This document shows positions 42,296-48,475 of a stretch of 48,475 nt of DNA, one piece after another. Source of the DNA: Saprospiraceae bacterium (lineage in GTDB: Bacteria > Bacteroidota > Bacteroidia > Chitinophagales > Saprospiraceae); NCBI GenBank assembly GCA_028282725.1, contig JANQHF010000121.1, forward strand, positions 1 through 48,475, in the 5' to 3' direction. Every line of letters begins with the position of its first letter. Position 1 is the first letter of the stretch. The notes under the pieces are model-generated. The model was not told the DNA's origin. It saw only the letters and a list, made by a program, of their open reading frames with translations, and made no database searches. The translations under genes and the position numbers were made by a program.

Positions 42296-43609
42296 TCAAA
42301 ATTGAAATTTAATTCCTGCTCCCACTCCAATCGTCAAGTGTCGCTGATTGATATTGTATCCTGTATTGGAAATCGTTTTGATTGGATATCTAAAATTTGG
42401 CTCAACAAACAAACTCATATGTTCGGATATCGGTGAAGTAAATCCAAAGCCTCCCAATGCCTGAATTCCAATATTGGTCTTATAAGGTCTGAGTTCTGCT
42501 GTGCCACTTTCTCCTATGGTTACAATATTCGAGGATTCAGAAAGGATCTTACCGGAATAGGTAGAAGCCAATGTGAATGATGCACCGGCATAGATATAAA
42601 ACTGATTTCTTTTGATATGACTTCTATACCCTATGCTTATCGGCACTGAAACGTATTTTAATTTGTTATGATGGTTTACAGATCGAGTTCCATTTTCTGT
42701 AACTGTTGTAATGGATACGTCCACAAGCGTTCCATCCATTGCGAAGATTGAGTCAATTACCGTCTGAACCCTTACTGCACTTGAGTCGGTATATTTGAAT
42801 TTTTCATTTAGCTGACTGTACTCAGCTCCAATTTTCACAAAGAATTGATCACTGATATTTTGATGAATGCGAATTCCAAAATGGTATGAAGGCAGCGGCG
42901 ATTCGGATAAGTTGCGCAATCGTATGTAATCCTGAAGAGATTCATTTCCTTTGATACTCCGGTGACTAAATGGATAATCTAGACTAGAATAAATTTCTAA
43001 TTCTGGTGTACCAAATTCTTTCACGGCACCAATGGGGCATTTTGTTGGTAAAGGTGGTGTTACAATTTCTGCTAGGAATGGCTGTATTTTATTGAATTTA
43101 TGCAATCCACTTATAGGGGTAGTTGTCAGACTATAATCAATAATCTGTTTGCCAGGTAGTCCTGTAGGTTTTTCATTTTTATGACTGACCGGTACATCGA
43201 AATGTTGATCATCGATGTATACTGAATGTTCATCAGATTCTAGCGGAGGTGATATTGCTTTATCAGGGTAATTCGAATGAGCGATAACCTGTCTTGAATT
43301 ATGTACTTGCACCATTAATTGTCTGGAACTAAATATTTCTTCTTCAATAAATCTGTCTTTGAGAGATATTAAATTGTGATGCTTATAATTTTCTGCCTCG
43401 CTTATTATTTGATTTTTCCTGGAATCGGTTGATTGTAAATTCGTTGTTCCGAGATATGTAAATGTCAGGATCACTAACCCAATCAGGATGCAGAAAAAAA
43501 TTTTCTTTTCTTTTTTATAATTCGGAATGCTATCGGCAACGGTTGACCAGATTTCAATTGGCACATCCGAATGATGTTCGGCCAGTCTTTTTTGCAGATC
43601 CCTATTCAT
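42296..43609 (-). CDS. One-TM protein with C-terminal beta-barrel, encoded after an ECF sigma factor
   Basis: 437 aa. Residues 1-35 are hydrophilic and lack a signal peptide (LQKRLAEHHSDVPIEIWSTV). One membrane helix follows (36-55, KKIFFCILIGLVILTFTYLG), then a periplasmic spacer of about 190 residues and a C-terminal segment from about 245 that reads as an outer-membrane beta-barrel (GIRIHQNISDQFFVKIGAEYS, YVSVPISIGYRS, FYIYAGASF, ending TIGVGAGIKFQF). The N-terminus resembles the cytoplasmic part of anti-sigma factors. The ATG overlaps the sigma factor stop by 8 nt. Inference: an anti-sigma factor whose far end reaches or mimics an outer-membrane barrel. Confidence 0.8.
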   Translation of the reverse strand: MNRDLQKRLAEHHSDVPIEIWSTVADSIPNYKKEKKIFFCILIGLVILTFTYLGTTNLQSTDSRKNQIISEAENYKHHNLISLKDRFIEEEIFSSRQLMVQVHNSRQVIAHSNYPDKAISPPLESDEHSVYIDDQHFDVPVSHKNEKPTGLPGKQIIDYSLTTTPISGLHKFNKIQPFLAEIVTPPLPTKCPIGAVKEFGTPELEIYSSLDYPFSHRSIKGNESLQDYIRLRNLSESPLPSYHFGIRIHQNISDQFFVKIGAEYSQLNEKFKYTDSSAVRVQTVIDSIFAMDGTLVDVSITTVTENGTRSVNHHNKLKYVSVPISIGYRSHIKRNQFYIYAGASFTLASTYSGKILSESSNIVTIGESGTAELRPYKTNIGIQALGGFGFTSPISEHMSLFVEPNFRYPIKTISNTGYNINQRHLTIGVGAGIKFQF

Positions 43610-44168
43610 GAGAAAGGATTACGAATTCATGTAAATTTCGAGTTGATTTCTTAAGTTGAGCTTTGGCGCGGACTAGCTGTGATCTGGAAGTGCTTTCTGA
43701 AATATTCAGTTCTTGAGCTATCTCTTTATGCGTGTAACCTTCAATTACATATAAATTGAATATTAGTCTATAACCTTTTGGAAGTTGATTAATGAGTTGA
43801 ATAATTTTTTCATTGTCAATCTCATTCAGAATTTCAGTTTCTGAGCTGTCATTAATATAAACATCCTGTAGATCCTGAAAATGGATATTCTTTGTCTTTG
43901 CTCGTAGTATGACATTGATGATGATTTTTCTGATCCATCCTTCCAAAGAACCTCTACATTTAAATTGCGGCAAGTATTTAAATACACGGATAAATCCTTC
44001 TTGTAGAAATTCTTTGGCTTCGTGAGCATCACAGGCATATCTTCTGCAAAGTGTCATCATTCTTGGAGCGTATCGATCGTATAATTCTTTTTGGGCTTTG
44101 CGGTCATTTTCCAGGACAGACTTCACCAACTTATACTCGTAGAGGTCATTGTTCTGGTTGTATTCCAT
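43602..44168 (-). CDS. RNA polymerase ECF-type sigma-70 factor
   Basis: 188 aa. Region 2 contains AQKELYDRYAPRMMTLCRRY and EFLQEGFIRVFKYLPQF. Region 4 has INQLPKGYRLIFNLYVIEGY and the helix-turn-helix YTHKEIAQELNISESTSRSQLVRAK. It directs RNA polymerase to a small regulon, probably in response to an envelope signal, and is held inactive by an anti-sigma factor. The overlapping downstream gene, with a cytoplasmic tail and a membrane helix, is the candidate. No TAnnTTTG box is seen before it, so it may be transcribed by its own holoenzyme. Confidence 0.94.
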   Translation of the reverse strand: MEYNQNNDLYEYKLVKSVLENDRKAQKELYDRYAPRMMTLCRRYACDAHEAKEFLQEGFIRVFKYLPQFKCRGSLEGWIRKIIINVILRAKTKNIHFQDLQDVYINDSSETEILNEIDNEKIIQLINQLPKGYRLIFNLYVIEGYTHKEIAQELNISESTSRSQLVRAKAQLKKSTRNLHEFVILSHE

Positions 44169-44227
44169 AGGCTGCCTTGTTGAATAGATACAAGGGAGGT
44201 TAATAACGCTGCATGATGTGCAGATTT

Positions 44228-44235
44228 TATATTTG
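44228..44235 (+). promoter_or_regulatory. -7 box of the DUF1801 gene
   Basis: TATATTTG fits TAnnTTTG exactly and lies 27 nt before ATG 44263. An earlier in-frame ATG at 44218 would put the promoter inside the coding region and is rejected. Confidence 0.5.
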
Positions 44236-44262
44236 TTTTATTTTTTTACTGAAAATTGTAAG

Positions 44263-44685
44263 ATGGCTTCTGTCAAAACTAGTCAGAATGATACCTCGGT
44301 TGAGGAATTTTTGGATTCTGTACAAAATGACCAGCGCAAAAAGGACGGTTGGTATTTGTATGAATTGCTCAGAAACATAACTGGTGAGTCTCCAAAAATG
44401 TGGGGACCGTCGATCATTGGTTATGGATCCTATCACTATAAATATGAAAGTGGCAGGGAAGGGGATTGGTTTTTAGCCGGTTTTTCGCCCAGAAAACAAG
44501 GTATGACCATTTACATTATGATGGGATTTGGGAGGTATGAAAAACTATTGGCTCAGTTGGGTAAGCACAAGCTCGGGAAGTCGTGTCTGTATATCAACAA
44601 ATTGTCGGATGTAGATCAAGAAGTGTTGAAAGAGTTGATTCAGTCTTCTTACCATCATATGAATAAGAAATATAATCAGGGTTGA
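44263..44685 (+). CDS. DUF1801 domain protein
   Basis: 140 aa, cytoplasmic. The text TSVEEFLDSVQNDQRKKDGW, MWGPSIIGYGSYHYKYESG and DWFLAGFSPRKQGMTIYIM matches the DUF1801 (YdhG-like) family. The fold is small alpha/beta; the function is not known. It is divergent from the ECF sigma factor and followed by a repeat-rich spacer. Confidence 0.88.
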   Translation: MASVKTSQNDTSVEEFLDSVQNDQRKKDGWYLYELLRNITGESPKMWGPSIIGYGSYHYKYESGREGDWFLAGFSPRKQGMTIYIMMGFGRYEKLLAQLGKHKLGKSCLYINKLSDVDQEVLKELIQSSYHHMNKKYNQG

Positions 44686-44720
44686 TCAATCGAAATCAAA
44701 AGACTAAAGACCTGATCAGG

Positions 44721-44796
44721 GGCGCATATTCTTGCGCCAAGAATTGTGACAAAATTGTTCATCACGGAAAGCCACAAAGCCACGAAGATGCAATGA
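44721..44796 (+). repeat. 76-bp direct repeat, copy 1
   Basis: This copy starts GGCGCATATTCTTGCGCC, a 5-bp-arm hairpin, and ends AAGATGCAATGA. It recurs 305 bp downstream with two mismatches by my reading. It is non-coding. The near-identity suggests recent duplication or a dispersed intergenic repeat family. Confidence 0.9.
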
Positions 44797-44939
44797 TGAA
44801 TGACTGCTCAGGACCGGTTGTTTATGTGTTGAATTGTTTAACTGTTTAGACAACTCCTAATCTGCTTTCTATCGTCTATGGATCATGGACTGGCATCAAT
44901 TAATCAAAAGATCAAAGACCAAAGACTGCATAGAAATTA

Positions 44940-44997
44940 GCCCCGTAGGGGCGCAATATTTGTAGCCCGGGGTGAGTGCGAAGCAAGAAACCCCGGG
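44940..44997. repeat. GC-rich palindromic intergenic repeat
   Basis: Two hairpins follow one another: GCCCC-GTA-GGGGC (44940-44952) and CCCGGGGT (44966-44973) with ACCCCGGG (44990-44997). The GC-rich palindromes stand out in an AT-rich spacer and resemble dispersed REP-like elements. A short direct repeat AAAGACCAAAGACTGC precedes it (44914-44929) and recurs at 45144-45159. Confidence 0.7.
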
Positions 44998-45025
44998 TGG
45001 AGTGGCAGAGATGATCAGTTGTTTT

Positions 45026-45101
45026 GGCGCATATTCTTGCGCCAAGAATTGTGACAAAATTGTTCATCAAGGAAAGCCACAAAGCTACGAAGATGCAATG
45101 A
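45026..45101 (+). repeat. 76-bp direct repeat, copy 2
   Basis: Second copy of the repeat at 44721-44796. It differs at two positions (ATCACGG to ATCAAGG, AGCCACG to AGCTACG). Here the hairpin is extended to seven pairs, TTGGCGC with GCGCCAA. The two copies bracket the GC-rich palindromes. The whole 44686-45224 spacer contains no gene. Confidence 0.9.
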
Positions 45102-45224
45102 CCGAAGAAATCAAAATTAAAAGACAAAGTTCAACAAAAAATTAAAGACCAAAGACTGCTGTTGAATTGTTAAATTGCTCAGGCACAACTATTGACCATC
45201 AACTATCAACAATTACCGTCATAT

Positions 45225-46821
45225 TCATTCACATTCTTCTGCCACAACGGTCATATTGGAAAAATAAGGTACTGTAAATTCACCATTGACTACAAACTGA
45301 ATTTCAGCTTGCCAATTGACCGTAGCTCCATTTGCGATGGATACATTGCTTTGAATGGTGATATTTGTTTCTGCAATCACTTCGGTATTGTCGGGTACGA
45401 CCTCGTTATTATATGTCTGACTGATATGAGTACAGTTCATTCTTGGTGGTGGAGGAGGAGGAGTCAGGCAATTTGCTGCCAGGTAGCGACTCAAAATCAA
45501 GGCCCCAGGTTCGGTGCCAAAACCTTTTGTGAAGTTTATGCCACCACAATAACTCATGATCGTTCCTAATTCTTGAGAGGGTATAGGGAATTGTACCAAT
45601 CCACAGCTTTGAGATTGGCCTGTAGAGCAATTGGTGGAGCTGGCACAATTATCAGGCTCGGTTAAAAGAAGGGCCCCAACAACAGGAATGTGTATGAGGA
45701 GATCCCATATTATGACCTAATTCGTGAGTGACCACGGCTACATCCACAGAAAATGAGGGGTAGGCATTATGGGGACAACGTCCTACACCCGCAGTTACAG
45801 AATAAGGTCCACCCTGGAAAGAAGGAAAATAATTACTGCACAACACATCCACCCAGGCAATACCACTTACGCTACAGAATCCGGAAGTATTTCCCTTCAG
45901 TAGAGCCGCCAGTCTGCCATTGTAGTTATTTTGTTTGGTCGAACCAAATGCCAGGAGGGCATTATACGTATTACTAATGCCTGCGTATGGATCTGAACGA
46001 TTCCATATAAAAACATCGGACACCTCAACTATTATTCCTTCATTCAAGTACAGAGTAGCAACCTCGTTGAAAAGAGCGGTCACGTAGGCCATAACACCGC
46101 TTGTTCCTCCTTTATTTTGAAAAAGCCGATAATCGCACTCCACATACACTTCTACGATATCACCGGCAGCTTTTCTCCTGGGCAGACCTGGCTGGACATC
46201 TGCAATTTTCAATTCATCTCCATCTGGCACATCACATATGAATGGGTTTTCCTCCTTGGAGTGATCCTCATATAACTTATAGGAGTCTTGTTGGATCTTT
46301 TGATCCGGGGCAATGCGGTAATCTCCTTCAGAATCAACGATTGAAATAAAAATCTCCTCCTGATATTTCGTAAGGGTAGCAATCGAGCCATGATCTCCAC
46401 GAATGACCCCCCTAAGAGTGAGAATTTCATTCACTGGAATTTCTTGTTGCGTTCCGTCAGGGAAAAGAATCCTGGACTCATCTGTAAATACTTCAGAGCG
46501 AGTAAAGAGAAGGGTGAAAGACTGTTCCTGTGCAACGGGAATATCGATTTCAAATTCAGATAATTCTTCACTTTTCAGGATTGCCAATGCCTTTGTGTTC
46601 AACTTCAATGTTATGAAGTGCTTTTGATTGATCTTATCTGATTGTTCCCACGTGAACAAATCAATCGATGCCATCTGCTTTTTGGAAGAAACATTCCCCG
46701 CCAATTGTTTGGGTTCAGGGGTGCTTACTTTTAAATCGCCTTCGAGGGTTCGTGAAATGAGATTTTGACCATTCGATAGTTGCCAGCTCAGAACAAATAA
46801 TACTATGTATAAAGTACGCAA
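45225..46821 (-). pseudogene. Secreted M12-type zinc metalloprotease, split by a frameshift
   Basis: The first frame (46821-45652) starts at TTG with a signal peptide (MRTLYIVLFVLSWQLSNG), has a propeptide-like region, and reaches the catalytic zinc motif HELGHNMGSPH, then stops shortly after HTHSCCWGPS. A second frame resumes at once with TEPDNCASSTNCSTGQS and the Met-turn GTIMSYC, continues through a Pro-rich linker (TPPPPPPRMNC), and ends at 45225 after a beta-stack tail (NITIQSNVSIANGATVNWQA). Deleting one A at about 45672 (TTTTAACC) restores a single frame of about 530 codons. The enzyme resembles reprolysin-like proteases that degrade extracellular protein. The break may be a real mutation or a sequencing/assembly error. 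Confidence 0.85.
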
Positions 46822-46849
46822 GTAACTCTATATTTAATGTTAGTTAATC

Positions 46850-46871
46850 AGGAATAGACATACCTATTCCT
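46850..46871. promoter_or_regulatory. 8-bp inverted repeat between divergent peptidase genes
   Basis: AGGAATAG (46850-46857) and CTATTCCT (46864-46871) are perfect arms around 6 nt. It lies between the M12-type and M28-type genes, 29 nt from each start codon. It could be an operator for both or a leader hairpin. No TAnnTTTG box is seen on either side. Confidence 0.45.
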
Positions 46872-46899
46872 TTCTGAAAATGTTCAAATCATTCTGACA

Positions 46900-48309
46900 G
46901 TGAAGGAAATAACGGGATACGTTCGAAGCTTCAAAGTAAACGTCTTTGCAAAGATTATTATTTATGGTTTACTCTTATTTATTTTTCATTTCGATCTCAG
47001 GGCGCAATTTGACGTCTTTAAGACAGATCAAAGATTATATGAAATAATTGATGAGTGTTCTGCAGCCAGAATTGAAAACGACATCAGAAAGCTAGTCTCC
47101 TTTGGTACTCGGAACACCTTATCAGATACGCTCTCTGCTACACGCGGCATTGGTGCTGCCCGGAGGTGGATCAAATCAGAATTCGAACAAATCTCCAATG
47201 CATGTAATGGTTGCCTGGAAGTTTCATATTTAAGTGGAATTATAGAAAAAGGTGAAAGCCGCCGAATACCCGAACGTACCAATATCGTCAATGTGATGGC
47301 GATCAAGAGAGGGACATCATACCCCAACAGCTATATAATAATGTCCGGGGATATTGACAGCAGGGTTTCAAGTGCGACTGATGCCATATCTGAGAGTCCT
47401 GGTGCCAATGATAATGCCTCCGGAATGGCCGGAGTATTGGAAGCTGCCAGGGTACTTTCCAAATATGACTTTCATCATAGTATTGTATTTGTGGGCTTAA
47501 GCGGGGAAGAACAAGGTTTGTTTGGAGGAAGAATAATGGCTGCAAAAGTTAAGGAATGGGGATGGGAAATAATTGGCATTCTCAACAACGACATGATCGG
47601 AAATATTGAAGGAATTGATGGGGTGATAGATAACAAGACATTTCGAATTTTCAGCGAAGCGGCTCCACCTGATGAAAATGAGCAACGACGGATTTGGAAA
47701 AGGTTTTATGGTGGTGAAGTCGATGGACCCAGTCGCCAATTAGCCAGATATATTGATCGCATCATCCGGGTATACATGCCGGAAATGAATCCCATGATGA
47801 TCTACCGGTTGGACCGTTTCGGAAGAGGAGGTCATCACAGACCCTTCAACGATGAAGACTTTGCCGGAGTGCGGATCATGGAGGCGCACGAAAACTATAA
47901 CCGTCAACATCAGGATTTGAGAATAGAAGACGGGATTGTTTATGGCGATGTCATCGAAGGAGTGGATTTTTCTTATGCTGCGAAATTAACAGCGGTCAAT
48001 GCCATTTCTCTTGCCAGTATTGCATGGGCACCTCCATCTCCCACGGGATTGATGATCGGCGGGGCCGTGCGACCCTCTACGACGCTGAGATGGGATCAAA
48101 CAGACGATCCAAATATCACTGGTTATAAAGTTTATTGGCGGAAGACGACATCACCTCAGTGGGAGTTCAGCAGATTGGTTGCAGGACCTGTAGAATTCAC
48201 ACTGAAAGGTGTGGTCATCGATAATTTTCTATTCGGCTTAAGCAGTGTGTCCCGGGATGGACATGAAAGTGTCGTCTCCTATCCGCGAACGCTGATTCCC
48301 CGCAGGTAA
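46900..48309 (+). CDS. M28-family metallopeptidase with C-terminal Fn3-like domain
   Basis: 469 aa from GTG 46900, the only start in frame ahead of the hydrophobic signal (IIIYGLLLFIFHFDLRAQ). The M28 zinc-peptidase core has PGANDNASGMAG (D171), GLSGEEQGLFGG (catalytic E203-E204), NNDMIG (D231) and GGHHRPFND (His312/313). The usual first ligand His of the GHxDS motif is Asp here (SGDIDSR, D151). Residues about 380-465 resemble a fibronectin type III domain (ITGYKVYWRKTTSPQW). Probably a periplasmic or secreted aminopeptidase. Divergent from the M12 protease, so the two may be coregulated for protein degradation. Confidence 0.88.
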   Translation: MKEITGYVRSFKVNVFAKIIIYGLLLFIFHFDLRAQFDVFKTDQRLYEIIDECSAARIENDIRKLVSFGTRNTLSDTLSATRGIGAARRWIKSEFEQISNACNGCLEVSYLSGIIEKGESRRIPERTNIVNVMAIKRGTSYPNSYIIMSGDIDSRVSSATDAISESPGANDNASGMAGVLEAARVLSKYDFHHSIVFVGLSGEEQGLFGGRIMAAKVKEWGWEIIGILNNDMIGNIEGIDGVIDNKTFRIFSEAAPPDENEQRRIWKRFYGGEVDGPSRQLARYIDRIIRVYMPEMNPMMIYRLDRFGRGGHHRPFNDEDFAGVRIMEAHENYNRQHQDLRIEDGIVYGDVIEGVDFSYAAKLTAVNAISLASIAWAPPSPTGLMIGGAVRPSTTLRWDQTDDPNITGYKVYWRKTTSPQWEFSRLVAGPVEFTLKGVVIDNFLFGLSSVSRDGHESVVSYPRTLIPRR

Positions 48310-48475
48310 AACGACCTGCTCCCTATAGCGGCCCTCTGGCTCCACCTGACTGTCTGCGACAGCAGATCGGGCAGGTAGTGTGTATTTCAGATTGCACTAT
48401 TAAGCGGCATAGGCTATGACCTTTTTGACAATATCCCAAGCTCCACTGTATTTGTAACATCTTAAGTTGGCCATA
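48310..48475. other. Right-edge spacer with a possible short minus-strand reading frame
   Basis: A hairpin CTGTC-TGC-GACAG (48350-48362) lies downstream of the M28 gene in a GC-richer stretch. On the minus strand, 48474 down to 48400 reads ATG and 23 more codons (ending IVKKVIAYAA) before adjacent TAA and TAG stops. It may be the C-terminus of a gene that runs off the edge, a tiny peptide, or chance. Confidence 0.3.

Noticed and set aside
44686-45224. Direct repeats as a CRISPR array
   Set aside because: Only two 76-bp copies 305 bp apart, no regular short repeat-spacer pattern and no cas genes nearby.

Overview
The window looks like a chromosomal contig from a member of the Bacteroidota, most likely the Saprospiria or a close lineage. 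This is an inference from gene content and signals. The supporting genes are a TonB-dependent receptor followed by a DUF4249 lipoprotein, a DUF1800/DUF1501 pair followed by a PA14/discoidin surface protein, an ECF sigma factor followed by a membrane-anchored beta-barrel protein, many lipoproteins, and a Bacteroidota-type nitrous oxide reductase cluster. Promoters fit the Bacteroidota -7 consensus TAnnTTTG and Shine-Dalgarno sequences are weak or absent. I see no tRNA, rRNA, CRISPR array, intact transposon or phage genes.

Layout. 0.2-5.1 kb: an unrecognised 466-aa helical protein, a repeat-bearing spacer, then a minus-strand two-component operon (NarL-type regulator, small membrane-anchored protein, TPR sensor kinase). 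5.3-10.5 kb: D-Ala-D-Ala ligase, a small secreted protein, an OmpA-family lipoprotein with a clean terminator, a sialidase gene gutted by an internal deletion, a secreted protein and a Tas-like aldo/keto reductase. 10.5-16.7 kb: a patatin-barrel protein, a fusion of a ferric-reductase-like membrane domain with a D-aminoacylase-type amidohydrolase, an MgtC/DUF4010 membrane protein and the remains of a GyrI-like gene. 16.7-25.0 kb: the nos region. A lipoprotein cytochrome c and an oxidase-like polytopic membrane protein are transcribed divergently from nosZ (clade II, lipoprotein type), a four-helix membrane protein, nosL, a fasciclin lipoprotein, nosD, nosF and nosY. Together these encode periplasmic N2O reduction: electron delivery by the cytochrome, catalysis by NosZ, and copper-site assembly by NosL and NosDFY.

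25.0-33.8 kb: divergent rbfA and recG, then the DUF1800, DUF1501 and PA14/discoidin operon. 33.8-38.7 kb: a metal-dependent cyclase, an HNH-motif protein, and the TonB receptor with its DUF4249 lipoprotein. 38.7-41.2 kb: an unrecognised protein, a vWA-like protein and a WYL-domain regulator, all on the minus strand. 41.3-44.2 kb: an ECF sigma factor, a one-TM plus beta-barrel protein and a lipoprotein. 44.2-48.5 kb: a DUF1801 protein, a repeat-filled spacer with a 76-bp direct repeat, a frameshifted M12-type metalloprotease and a divergent M28-family peptidase.

Most worth a second look: the membrane-domain/amidohydrolase fusion with an embedded signal peptide, the -7 boxes lying 4-5 nt before start codons (probable leaderless mRNAs), the two dyads between the divergent nos promoters, the extra nos-cluster proteins, the WYL/vWA/unknown trio, and three genes in visible decay (sialidase, GyrI-like, M12 protease). 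All family calls come from reading motifs by eye; no database search was run.
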